Assembly (NCBI GenBank): GCA_030141605.1
Contig: JAQGDQ010000382.1
Span: 30,001-94,000 of the forward strand
Length of the DNA stretch: 64,000 nt
Direction: 5' to 3'
Origin: Tubiluchus corallicola
Lineage: Eukaryota; Priapulida; Priapulimorpha; Priapulimorphida; Tubiluchidae
Both the position numbers and the translations under genes were made by a program. Positions 51,101 to 61,191 of the stretch are shown in pieces. Numbering within the stretch: the first letter of the stretch is position 1; every line of letters starts with the position of its first letter. The notes below the pieces were generated by a model. That model worked only from the letters and a program-made list of their open reading frames with translations, was not told where the DNA came from and searched no databases.

Positions 51101-54100
51101 CCCACAAACTCAGCATTGTTGACTGTATAAGTGTTAATCGTCTCACAACGCCTTGAACTACCTACAAACTTAGGCATTGTTGTTAGATCTGTATAAGTGT
51201 TAATCGTCTCACAACGCCTTGAACTACCTACAAACTCAGGCATTGTTGCAGATCTGTATAAGTATTAATCGTCTCACAACGCCTTGAACTACCAACAAAC
51301 TCAGGCATTGTTGTTAGATCTGTATAAGTGTTAATCGTCTCACAACGCCTTGAACTACCAACAAACTCAGGCATTGTTGTTAGATCTGTATAAGTGTTAA
51401 TCGTCTCACAACGCCTTGAACTACCAACAAACTCAGGCATTGTTGTTAGATCTGTATAAGTGTTAATCGTCTCACAACGCCTTGAACTACCAACAACTAG
51501 GCATTGTGTTAGATCTGCAAGTGTTAATCGTCTCACAACGCCTGAACTACCACAAACTCAGGCATTGTTGCAGATCTGTATAAGTGTTAATCGTCTCACA
51601 ATGCCTTGAACTACCTACAAACTCAGGCATAATCGTCTCACAATGCCTTGAACTACCAACAAACTCAGGCATTGTTGTAAGATCTGTTTAAGTGTTAATT
51701 GTTTCACCTCTTCTTGAAGTTCCCACAAACTCAGGCATTGTTGTTAGATCTGCATGGGTGTTGGATAAAGCGTAGTAAAGGAAGAACGGCCTGTCTTCAT
51801 TTTTAGCCTCATTGATGAAGTGTTTCGCATCAGCCACAAACTTTGGTGCCATGGTAGTTAGATCAATAGGTTGTTGTACAATTGTGGCATTATCGTAGAG
51901 AAAACAGTAGTTGTCAATTACTGGGAGAGTAGATCCCTAAAAAACGGAAAAAATCTAAAATCATTTAATTATTTGAATGTTTTGATGTTAGATGTTGTTG
52001 TTAGATCTGTATAAGTGTTAATCGTCTCACAACGCCTTGAACTACCAACAAACTCAAGCATTGTTGTTAGATCTGTATAAGTGTTAATCGTCTCACAACG
52101 CCTTGAACTACCAACAAACTCAGGCATTGTTGTTAGATCTGTATAAGTGTTAATCGTCTCACAACGCCTTGAACTACCACAAACTAGGCATTGTTGTAGA
52201 TCTGTGTGTTAATCGTCTCACAACGCCTTGAACTACCACAAAAGCATTGTTGTAGATCTGTTATGTTAATCCTCACAATTGAACACAAAACAGGCATTGT
52301 GTTAATCTGTAGTGTCTCACAAGCCTTGAAAAAAACCAGCATTAGATCTGTATAAGAACGTCTCACAACGCCTTGAACTCCAACAAACTCAGGCATTGTT
52401 GTTAGATCTGTATAAGTGTTAATCGTCTCACAACGCCTTGAACTACCAACAAACTCAGGCATTGTTGTTAGATCTGTATAAGTGTTAATCGTCTCACAAT
52501 GCCTTGAACTACCAACAAACTCAGGTATTGTTGTTAGATCTGTATAAGTGTTAATCGTCTCACAACGCCTTGAACTACCTACAGACCCGGGCATTGTTGC
52601 AGATCTGTATAAGTATTAATCGTCTCACAATGCCTTGAACTACCAACAAACTCAGGCATTGTTGTTAGATCTGTATAAGTGTTAATCGTCTCACAACGCC
52701 TTGAACTACCAACAAACTCAGGCATTGTTGTTAGATCTGTATAAGTGTTAATCGTCTCACAATGCCTTGAACTACCAACAAACTCAGGCATTGTTGTAAG
52801 ATCTGTTTAAGTGTTAATCGTCTCACAACGCCTTGAACTACTAACAAACTCAGGCATTGTCGTTAGATCTGCATGGGTGTTGGATAAAGCGTAGTAAAGG
52901 AAGAACGGCCTGTCTTCATTTTTAGCCTCATTGATGAAGTATTTCGCATCAGCCACAAACTTTGGTGCCATGGTAGTTAGATCAATAGGTTGTTGTACAA
53001 TTGTGGCATTATCGTAGAGAAAACAGTAATTGTCAATTACTGGGAGAGTAGATCCCTAAAAAACGGAAAAAATCCAAAATCATTTAATTATTTTCTACAC
53101 CCCTATATCCATTACTATATAGCTTACTCTACTTTTACTCTTTTCCTAATTTACTTTTAGGAAATCGCTGCTCGTCTTGTTCAATTCTCAACATCAAAAA
53201 CATTCCACGAACATGTTGCACGTGTTTGCGAAAGCGAAAATTGAAGTACAGTGCTACTGTAAGAGATTGAGTGTGTTGTAATAAAGCTCAGCAAGTTTTA
53301 AGACAAAAATTCAAATTTCAGATTCACGCATGAGCTATTGAACGTCTGTAGTTCGACACAAACTAACACATCTGAACTGAGAGGTACAACACCTGTTTTT
53401 GTGCAATGCGGTTCTGAAATGGCAGTCTAACGAGCGAATGGCGAAATGCATGTAACAACAAAGAACTAGTGACGCGAACGGGAAATTGTGTTTGTGTGAT
53501 AATAAGTTTTCACGTAAGGCATTCTTTAAAAATAGTATGTTTCCTTTCAGTATTTTAAAGAATAAGTTGTTTTGACCTACAGTTTAACATTGGGTCCGGA
53601 CTTGCTTTAACGTCTTTGGCATTTATTTTTTTTTGTGCAAGAGAACTGTCAAGGTCAGCCTGTGTTACTTATTTGCATTACAGATATTTGTAAATAACGG
53701 AAACATTTCAAGTGGCAACGGCTCGCTTGACATTTTGCGACCCAGTATGGCTATATCAAGTAACAACCAAAATGTCAGACGGCGTGAAAATAATAACGCT
53801 GTTAACAATGATAGCGGCAGTGGTACCACTGGTATCCAAATTAAACAATTTTTATCCAAAAATATTTTGTGGAGCTTTTATTGGACCCATTCCAAGGCCA
53901 AGCGTTCAACATTGCCATGCGTTGAAGTCATTGTTGTCGACAACGCTAGTCCCGAATCCCAATCACAAATAAAAAAGACCACTGCTATGCAGCAACGTTC
54001 AGTAGGAATGGGTTCAGAGAAACTTTGCACAAGAATGAATCCACGCTATCCATGATACATTCTTGTAAATCTAATACATTAATTATGGTGCTAATGTCTG

Positions 54101-56167
54101 CACAGAGCAACGTAGAGGCCGGTTAATACTTGGATGGGTGACCGCCTGGGAATGCCAGATGCTGTAGGCTTGCAGGATGCCCACACTGTATCTCGACACT
54201 GGGCGGAGGAGCTGCACAAGCAGCCAACGGCTAGAGGGCGGAGGAGGTCAAGTGACCCAACGGCCATGTGTAGAGGAGTAAACCTTCCAAATCAGGAGTG
54301 GAGCCCCGAAGGCGGACCAGTGCAGCATGCTCACTGACTCCGGCAGCTCCTGCAGCCAACCTAGTGCCAAACGTATCGCTCCGCTTTCCTTTGGACTACA
54401 CCAGTGAGGAAGAGAGGGGGTTCCTGTTGTCTGGGCAACTCAGGATCTCCACACACCTTGCCCAGGCGTGCGCCCTGGAGACGTTCAAGGATCGCACTGC
54501 TCAGCCACAGTCGACGCTGCAGCTCCATCAATGTGATCAATAACTGACTCTCTTGGCGCAAACTCCATTGTCTTCCGAGACAGAAGGATGGGAACCAATG
54601 TCTGCATGTATGGATAGACGCTTATAACTCAGCTGGCTAGAGATTCAGCTGGAAATATCCAATTTTCGACGTTTCATACATAAAACGTAAGGTCTCGATC
54701 TGCTGTCGCCTCTTCGGTGATTCATTTTCTATTTGGGGCCATGGAATAATTACAGGCGAAAATCCTTGAATACTGGGGATTTTTGCGTAATTATGTTACA
54801 AGCTGTATTTGTTATAATTTCTTACGCGAAAATTACGCTTCAATTCAAAGCAATTTTATACAAGTAAAACAACTATGGTATTTTGCTTACAACCAAGGGC
54901 TCTGGCTAGTTAATACATTCTTGTGCTGAAAAAAAGCATGCATTGCCTGTTGCTTTCTACTTTTAATATCATCTTCGGTGCTTAGAAAAGTGCCCATGTA
55001 CTTGCACTTTTTCCAAGGCTGGTTACCATCTCTTGCAATAACATATTCTTCTGTTCTTGACTGGTTTACTTGAAGATTTCTTTTCTCTAGTTTTTTTGGA
55101 GTTGTGTTATTGTGTTAGTTTGAAAATTTGATACACTAATCCATCCAATATCGTCTGCATATTGTTGATCAATAAGAAATGGTTCATAGGATTCCAAAGC
55201 AGGATAGGAGTGATCCAGAATATGTTGAGGAAGCTTGTCAGACAGTGGTAACGTAATCATGATCATCATTTGGAGGAGTTTGGATCTTAAATGCATTTGC
55301 TAGCTAGAGCTTGAAAAGTATTGGACTAAGACAGTCCCCCTGGGGGACTCCAATATTCGTGCTAAAAGTTCTTCCTAAGATGTTCCCAACTTTTTACAGT
55401 AAGCTTAACATCCTTTAGTAGAATTGTAATAATGTGCATTTCATCTGCGATTTGTAGGTCATAAAACAGAATTCCTCTCTCTACAGTATCAAGCAGTTGT
55501 TGTTAATTTCTTTATAAACAATATTTCTCTATATATTAGTTAAGTTTAATGCTTTAAAGGCTTAGTCTAAATTTTGCTACAAGTAAAGCACGTTTCATTT
55601 TACGTAATTTCATATTATTACTTAGTAATATTCCCATTGCTTATATTGCTTGGTAAGAATTTTCCAATTGAAACGATACTTAAGCGCTGCAAGATCAATC
55701 ACATCTAGGACGTAAGCTCCAGTGGGTCTATATCATTTATACCAAATTTCATTAAATTCCACGTTGTCGTTTGGCAAACAGACAAACTAGCCTCGATTAA
55801 TAGTACGAACCATGTTCTTGTACTTCATCAAAAATTCTAGCAAATAAAATAAAGTATTTTGTTCAACGCCTACCTGTCTGTATTTACACCAAGCGAGATT
55901 AGTAAGAGGAAGATTGTGTCCAACAAATTCAAACCCATGATGGTGCGGCATGTGATTGCTATCATGGTGATTAAATTCGTTAATACCTGAGAAAGTAAAA
56001 CAGAAATATCAACTTCAGTGATGTAGTTTGATGTGTCTTGATGTACGGGAATGAAGTTAACAGTACTACTAGATCTGCACTGCGTAAGGTGCAGAGATTT
56101 GTTCTTGTTTTTGTAGTTTCTGGTGTTGGTGCTAATGATATTATCATCGTCATCGCTGTTGTCGTTG

Positions 56168-56252
<85 letters not shown>

Positions 56253-57380
56253 TGTTAGTATCATTCATTTCCATTAATTGTTTCTGTTACTTTTCTTGCA
56301 GTTTTGCTGCCTCATTGCTGTAATAAGTAAAAAGATACGGTACCACATATCCGCGCTTGCTATATCTTAATGTTTGTATTTAGTTTACGCTAATATAATA
56401 TAGTCTTTTACGATATATAATTAAAGCCTCACGAAGCTGAAAAAAGATTACCAAGGTGCCATTTGCCAACAAATCCGGTCATGTAACCATTGCCTTGAAG
56501 GAATTCAGCAATTGTTATTTCACTCTTCGGAAGTCCAAATGTAGAATTATAGGTAAGGACACGAGTATGGCCGACCATGCCTACACGTGCTGCCAGACGA
56601 CCTGGAAATATAAGGATATGCATCATCATCATATCATACGCCCGTCACGTCTATTGTAGACATTGGGCAGGCAGAATTCTAAAATAAAAGAAATCTACCT
56701 TCAGACAGGTAAACGCATCAGTAATCCATCAAAAAAACTAGACACTGCTACGCCAGTGGCTTGTCAGCACCACTTCCGTTCCGATGCTATCAGTGCAGCT
56801 GGCAACATGGGAAACCAAAACACCGCTTTTAAGGTCAATGGAGGTTAGCAGTAATGGTGACGTAGCAGTCAATGAAATTATCAGGTAAAACTAGCTTAGA
56901 CTTCAAACATAGCTAATTCTATATTCATAACGAATTTTAAATTTCGGCGCAATGCGCAATTGAGACGGATCATTTACTGAATCGCAAAAGTAAAATAGAA
57001 ATAGGTATTTTTGGTGCTAACGAAAATTAGTTGCGTTATTATCCAAGAAATTAAAAAGAATTTAACTGCATTCAGAAAGTGATTTCTCACCTGTAAGAAG
57101 AGCAGCACGGCTTGGTGTGCAAATACTTTCTGCCGAATACCAGCTCAAGAACTTCATTCCTCCAGCAGCAAGATCATCAATGGCTTCCCATTCTTGTACC
57201 ACGTGACCATAAGAAGCTAGATCTCCAAAACCCACATCGTCAGCCATAATGACGACAAAATTAAACTGGCTATCATCATCATCATCATCGTCGTCGTCGT
57301 CGTCATCACTGTCTGCATTTACCACTGAATTGGTACATAGGAAAGTCACCAAGCTGAAGACTAGCAGCTGAATGAAAAGC
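47688..57380 (-). CDS. Secreted arylsulfatase (ARSA/STS family), at least eight coding exons
   Basis: Minus-strand exons 57380-57091, 56601-56452, 55986-55874, 51936-51708 (or its duplicate 53055-52827), 49643-49482, 48986-48816 and 48199-47688 join in phase into about 541 aa. A first coding exon with the ATG, which must end after two bases of a codon, was not found. Sulfatases hydrolyse sulfate esters using formylglycine made from the CTPSR cysteine. That motif and the other active-site groups are present: ADD for the metal, GKWHLG, HTH, SDNGP and DKG. The N terminus reads as a signal peptide ending near VVNA, followed by 12 Asp, so the product should enter the secretory or lysosomal route. 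The C terminus is Cys-rich (ACCNEAAYPQCSCNYDYPDP), like ARSA. The substrate cannot be told. Confidence 0.88.
48816..48986 (-). CDS. Arylsulfatase exon 6
   Basis: This 171-nt exon follows TTCAATTCTAG and ends at a GTACGA donor, phase 1 on both sides. It encodes DKGRPFEGGVRVPGIVYWP, where the Lys matches the active-site Lys before the F/YEGG motif of sulfatases. Confidence 0.9.
49482..49643 (-). CDS. Arylsulfatase exon 5
   Basis: This 162-nt exon runs from TTTTCATAG to a GTAGTA donor, phase 1 on both sides. It encodes FYGDNMREMQW, then IFFMSDNGPQED, whose Asp-Asn is the metal-binding pair. Joined to exon 6 the codon CGA restores GGLRDKGR. Confidence 0.9.
49880..50610. repeat. CAAC-rich tract with 58-62-bp superstructure, intron 4
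   Basis: CCAACCAACAAACAAAC blocks alternate with CACCAATCAACAAAATCAAC, which recurs about every 58-62 bases from about 50185 to 50590. It lies between the 66-bp array and exon 5. Confidence 0.85.
50670..51707 (-). repeat. 66-bp array 1, derived from exon 4 end and donor
   Basis: About 15 units of 66 bp. On the minus strand a unit reads ACAGATCTAACAACAATGCC, then GAGTTTGTTGGTAGTTCAAG, GCGTTGTGAGACGATTAACA and CTTAT. It is the last part of exon 4 (DLTTMPEFVG, SSRR) plus the donor and start of the intron. Sixty-six bases are 22 codons, so several units stay open in one frame. Damaged units occur near 51065-51130 and 51495-51660. Confidence 0.92.
51708..51936 (-). CDS. Arylsulfatase exon 4B (canonical copy)
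   Basis: This 229-nt exon runs from a TTTTTTAG acceptor (phase 0) to an AGAAGAG/GTGAAA donor (phase 1). It encodes DRPFFLYYALSNTHADLTTM and ends EFVGTSRRG once joined to exon 5, which gives RRGFYGD as expected for the family. The His of HTH matches the active-site His of ARSA. I take this copy as the ancestral one. Confidence 0.88.
51990..52826 (-). repeat. 66-bp array 2, between exon copies 4A and 4B
   Basis: About 12 units of the same 66-bp repeat as array 1, in the same orientation. Units between about 52180 and 52375 are shortened by many small deletions while the flanking units are almost perfect. Confidence 0.92.
52827..53055 (-). CDS. Arylsulfatase exon 4A (duplicate copy)
   Basis: This copy has the same length (229 nt) and acceptor as 4B. 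Three coding bases differ outside the 3' end; one changes His to Tyr (AKYFINE instead of AKHFINE). The last bases read like an array unit (EFVSSSRR, then T before GTGAGA), so joining to exon 5 would give RRC instead of RRG at the junction. It starts in phase 0 and ends in phase 1, so inclusion of both copies would break the frame. If real, the copies must be mutually exclusive, or 4A is silent. Confidence 0.6.
53155..53610. mobile_element. TTAA-type element, family B copy 3, in sulfatase intron 3
   Basis: From about 53210 it aligns with 35375-35799 (GTTGCACGTGTTTGCGAAAG, CACATCTGAACTGAGAGGTA, TAGTATGTTTCCTTTCA) and ends GTCCGGACTTGCTTTAA. The left border is less certain. Confidence 0.65.
54075..54600 (+). 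repeat. GC-rich insert beginning with a 5S rRNA 3'-half-like segment
   Basis: At 54117-54171 the + strand reads GGTTAATACTTGGATGGGTG, ACCGCCTGGGAA and GATGCTGTAGGCTT, which is the 3' half of 5S rRNA including the C-box region. The A box and the 5' half are absent. About 400 bases of GC-rich sequence follow, unlike the AT-rich intron around it. It may be a 5S-derived SINE piece or a chimeric retro-insertion; it is not a complete 5S gene. Confidence 0.6.
54880..55370 (-). pseudogene. LINE reverse transcriptase fragment in sulfatase intron 3
   Basis: On the minus strand, GVPQGDCLSPILFKL (about 55310-55352) is followed by QQYADDIGWISV and a stretch like KYMGTFLSTEDDIKSRKQ. These are reverse transcriptase motifs of a non-LTR lineage different from the YADDLTLL elements at 7.3 and 44.4 kb. 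Stops and frame changes show it is dead. It lies in the same orientation as the host gene. Confidence 0.7.
55874..55986 (-). CDS. Arylsulfatase exon 3
   Basis: This 113-nt exon runs from CTTTCTCAG to a GTAGGC donor. It begins with two bases completing the Gly of GKWHLG, then INEFNHHD, and encodes GFEFVGHNLPLTN, ending on a complete codon (phase 0). The rare-looking frame is confirmed by continuity with exons 2 and 4. Confidence 0.88.
56160..56255. repeat. TCA/GAT trinucleotide tract in sulfatase intron 2
   Basis: About 30 TCA units with one CCA interruption lie 170 bases upstream of exon 3. Poly-Asp, poly-Met and poly-Ser frames are artefacts. Confidence 0.95.
56452..56601 (-). CDS. Arylsulfatase exon 2
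   Basis: This 150-nt exon runs from ATTTCCAG to a GTAATC donor, phase 1 on both sides. It encodes RLAARVGMVG and ends GYMTGFVGKWHL, part of the second sulfatase signature with the active-site Lys and His. Confidence 0.92.
57091..57380 (-). CDS. Arylsulfatase exon 1 of those found (signal peptide, poly-Asp, CTPSR)
   Basis: It starts after GATTTTTTAG with the last base of a codon and has an in-frame TGA just upstream, so it is not the first coding exon. It reads LFIQLLVFSLVTFLC (signal peptide core), then VVNADS and 12 Asp from GAT/GAC codons (57272-57307). It continues FVVIMADDVGFGDL and ESICTPSRAALLTG. It ends at a GTGAGA donor in phase 1. Confidence 0.9.
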
Positions 57381-57391
57381 CTAAAAAATCA

Positions 57392-58970
57392 AGTAGTGAA
57401 GAACAAGTAAAGTAAATTTGAAATCATAAAAATAAATTAACCTGCTGAGTTATATAAACATAAGCCTTTTACTTCTTTTCCTTAAACTTGTCTAAAAATC
57501 AAAAATTTGTCTCATTGAAGCATGTCGCCTAGTCGAGACAATTATCACACATCTATTATATGCCAATGATCTGTGTTAAACTAAAATGATTATCTGTTGT
57601 TTTGTTTCATTGGACGCATTCCAAGAATGAGAATCAAATGGCCAGCCCTGTCACATGCCGCTGTCGTTGTCGTCGTTGTTGTCACAGTTGTTATTGTGGA
57701 CATAGTCAAAAAGCACCAAGCTGCGGACACACTACAGAACTTGCCAGATTCTTGTTGACAATTTGAAAAAGAGAAATAACATTTGTAATTATCTTACAAA
57801 TTATTAATATTCAGAAAAGGAATTCTGAATATTTAAACGTAATTTATTAATGTTAAAAATAAGGATTAAATCCCACTGTTTGGCGTTCCATAAGTACTCA
57901 GTCTTTTATTCGCAATTAAGAGGCTACAACTACATTTACCTGGATGAGCCGATAATTAAATTAATTTGTTGACTCGGCTATAGGTCTACTTTTGTAAAAT
58001 ATGTGCAACACTTTGATAAATTACTACCAACCCCACTTACACAGCTGCAAAGGGACATTTTGAAGCAACCTCACCAAACAAAAACTCAAAGTAAATTTAC
58101 AAAACATAATAATTACGTTTTCAACTTCTTCATACTATACAGAATCTTCAATCTTCACCACGTCTAAAAAAAACTCACGTTATGAGCTGATATCCGTTTT
58201 TTGTGCACAATACTACAAGTGGGCGTCTTTATAAAAGGCCCTGATTTCAGTGGGCACACAAAAATATCAGTTAACTTAACCTAACGAAGAAGGGGTGCCA
58301 AGGAATTATTTTCTTGTGAACTTAGGTAATTCAAATGTGGTTAACAATGGTTTTCAATAATCTTAAGCATTTTTGGTATATCAAATGTAGACACATGTCA
58401 AGTCAAATGTGACATTGGTATCTCAAATGTGGATAGGTGTTAAAGCTTAAGGATGTTAAATATAATCTTCTTTAATTTTAAGTAATAATTGCTCTTAAGA
58501 CTGCGAAAATAATAACTTTATAGGCCTACTAATAGTTCACTAATAAGTCTGTAAGCTTTACATACCATTGTTAGTGTTAGAGAAACAATAGATTCTTAAA
58601 ATAAACAATGTTTATTGAGAGAAACTAATTCATTAATACAGTACTAATGCATTGCTTAAAAACTAATTAGTGATTCACTGTTCATTGGGATGTGGGAACC
58701 GATTTATTCTTTTCTGCCGACATTTTTCGTAAAATGTTGACAAATAAAATGTAGAATTGGCGTATATATTAATAATTGTATAATTGTTAACTTACTTATG
58801 TACAACACTTTTAAGTGTTCTTATCAAATAAACATTTTCTTTATATTTGAAAAATGTATTAACGTCCATACAAATAGTTGCAAATTCATTAAATATAATA
58901 AAAATTGATGCTGCCGATAGCACCATGACCATAAAATATAATTTTAATTTGGTTTGATCTTTTTTTTTGT
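57392..58970. other. Upstream of sulfatase, first exon not identified
   Basis: The missing ATG exon should lie here or further up. I found no ATG plus donor with the needed phase that I would defend. No other gene is seen. Confidence 0.4.
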
Positions 58971-59017
58971 AATTTGCACTTAAATACGTTAATTACCTAT
59001 TTATTCACCTCATCTAT

Positions 59018-59246
59018 ATTTGATTTACCTAAGTCACAGATGAGTTACCAAAACACATTCGAAATTCCAATGTCTACATTTGACTTACCTAAGTCACATT
59101 TGAGTTATCAAAACACATTCCAAATTCCTATGTCTACATTTGACTCACCTAAGTCACATTTGAGTTACCAAAACACATTCCAAATTCCTATGTCTACATT
59201 TGACTTACCTAAGTCACATTTGAACTTTCCTGTGTCTACATTTGAC
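59018..59246. repeat. 60-bp minisatellite, nearly four copies
   Basis: The block TTACCTAAGTCACA recurs at 60-base spacing (59025, 59085, 59145, 59205), with TTGAGTTACCAAAACACATT and TCCTATGTCTACATTTGA between. The 60-bp period keeps a + frame open (92 codons from 58974), but it has no other gene-like property. Confidence 0.92.
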
Positions 59247-59417
59247 GTGTAAAACCTATAATAACAATGATGATGACGATGGTGACGATGGAGCTAATAT
59301 TCTAATGTCGAAAGGCAGACACAAAACAAGACGCCTTAAACACTCAACACTGCGTAATTAAGCATATCAGCAAAGCTTATAACAATTACGATTTAAATTA
59401 CAATTACAATTTCAACG

Positions 59418-59423
59418 TTTATT
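59418..59423 (-). promoter_or_regulatory. Candidate polyadenylation signal of the collagen-like gene
   Basis: A reverse-complement AATAAA lies 71 bases past the stop codon of the last collagen-like exon. Confidence 0.45.
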
Positions 59424-59493
59424 TTTGCGTTGCGAAAAGAAATCTGGCTACATTTCATTTTTATGAAGGTCATAAAGGAGAATGTTGGGCGAC

Positions 59494-59672
59494 TTAGACG
59501 TTCCGTAGAGTGAGCCCCTTTCTCTGGTTGCGTAATCGACGGTGATTTTTATTCACTGCGTCGCTTAAATCTTTCATCTTCGTCAGATCTTCAATCATTC
59601 CAGGAATAAAGCGAGCAAACTGCCTTGGATTACGAAGGTAGTCACGCTTAACCGGCGGGCAGGTGCACTTAC
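59494..59672 (-). CDS. Collagen-like gene, C-terminal non-collagenous exon
   Basis: The exon follows GTACTTCCAG and starts with two bases that complete a Gly codon, matching the one-base end of the upstream Gly-X-Y exon (APG/KCTC). It encodes 58 residues: KCTCPPVKRDYLRNPRQF, then a Lys/Arg-rich region with DLTKMKDLSDAVNKNHRRL, and TAA. I do not recognise a C1q, NC1 or fibrillar COLF domain, so it is a short basic tail of unknown class. Confidence 0.6.
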
Positions 59673-60109
59673 CTGGAAGTACATTCATATCACTATTATT
59701 TTAGCTCCATGGTAAGCCTCAGTTTAGGGTTAGGTATTTAAAAATAATCAGCTCAGCGTATGACTTTTTTATAATGTCCTATATTCTGAAACACATATCA
59801 GGGAATCCGTTAAAGAAAAAATTATAGATCTGGTGTTTAGTTGTTTAAACGTGTTTTGTAGTATTTTTATACTCCTTTTTAACTTGTACCACTTTGACAA
59901 AGACCTGTGTAGACGCATACTTAAAACTAAAGTTTGGATCGATGAAGAGAACTGTACAAGGGTTTTTAATGGATTGATGTTTTTATATAAACTCTGTTTG
60001 TGAGACTGCTTGTGGTTATCAACAACATAAAATAATAAGCTGAAATAAACCTGTTTTTACAAAACGTATAAAGACGGATAAACTAATTATATTGAATGGA
60101 CACATGGGT

Positions 60110-60770
60110 GTAGTTTTAAGTATTTTATTCAAAAACATGCCCAAAGACAAATTTTTAGCCAACGGCGTTGGGTCTTTTGCTTTTCGGTTTTATTATAAAC
60201 GATTTACCTGAATGTGTCCAGTGTCATATTCATCATTTTGGAGATGATTCAAAACTGGCACAAAGATAAACTGTAAACAACTGCAATGCGATCTTGACTC
60301 ATTTTACTCCTGAGCTGATTGAAATGGAATGAGATTTCTTTTTACCAAATCTAAAATAAACTCATTTGGTGATAGTTATGTGTTTGATTATTAAATGGTC
60401 AATGAAAATGAAGATGAAAATAATCATCTGAGCGTTACTTGGATTATCATACTCTGACCAATTAAAGAAAATTAGGTTGACTACTCTAAGTTATAGATGT
60501 CTAAGAGGTTAGCTGATTCCCTGTTATAAATTATTAAATAAAGTTTATTCGACAAGTATGTCACCATTACAGTTTGAGCAAATCGAACTGTCCACGAAGG
60601 ATTGGTGTTGCACCAACCTCGTGCAAAGCACAAAACTGGTTATCACGATTCCTTTTTGTGTACGATAAAGCCCATTTGGAACAAGCTTCCTGCATCAGTT
60701 AGACGTTCAGCGTCAGCAAACGTTTTCAAGAATTCATTAGATGAGCACTTTGTAGAGCACTCACGTTGAA
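60110..60770 (+). pseudogene. LINE fragment (CR1/Jockey type), plus strand
   Basis: The + strand reads GLLLFGFIINDLPECV and then FGDDSKLAQ, the palm motif with Gly in place of Ala. Further down IKPIWNKLPASVRRSASANV and FKNSLDEHF match the usual C-terminal end of Jockey/CR1-type polyproteins. Stops occur between the blocks. It sits in the intron of the collagen-like gene in opposite orientation. Confidence 0.75.
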
Positions 60771-61191
60771 AATTGATCACCGAGCTTTGTTGTTCCCGCC
60801 ACCTCCACATATACATTCAACCTTCGCACATATACACCCACCACCTCCACATATTCACCCACTAACGCCACCAACACCAGCATGTGACCAAAAATTGCAC
60901 CCCGCTCTTATTTATATTTATGTTTCTTTTGATCCTTTTGTGTAAATGGATAAGCAAAATGTAAACATGGTCTTAGCCCCGGCATTTCTTTTAATTTCGG
61001 AATCGGGATCAAGTACGTGCCTTATTAGTTTGATTTGAGCAGTACCGTTGACAAGCTATCCAGTCTTAATATGAATCCTATGATTTTGGTCACGATAGTC
61101 CAGACATAACGCATTTACTGACATGTTTGCCAAAACCAGAACCAGTTGAATGTTCACAATTTAAAACAGCTTTTAATTTTCACGAACGTAC

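Noticed and set aside
50652-52791. CRISPR-like periodic array
   Set aside because: Units are 66 bp with no distinct spacers, they derive from the neighbouring sulfatase exon, and the DNA is eukaryotic.
53633-54055. 140-codon + strand frame as a gene
   Set aside because: No domain, no family resemblance, and it lies antisense inside the sulfatase intron between two repeat elements.
54117-54171. Complete 5S rRNA gene
   Set aside because: Only the 3' half is present; the 5' half and A box are missing.
55870-56277. Poly-Asp, poly-Met, poly-Ile and poly-Ser frames
   Set aside because: They come from the intron 2 TCA/GAT microsatellite; only the part at 55874-55986, read in another frame, is a real exon.
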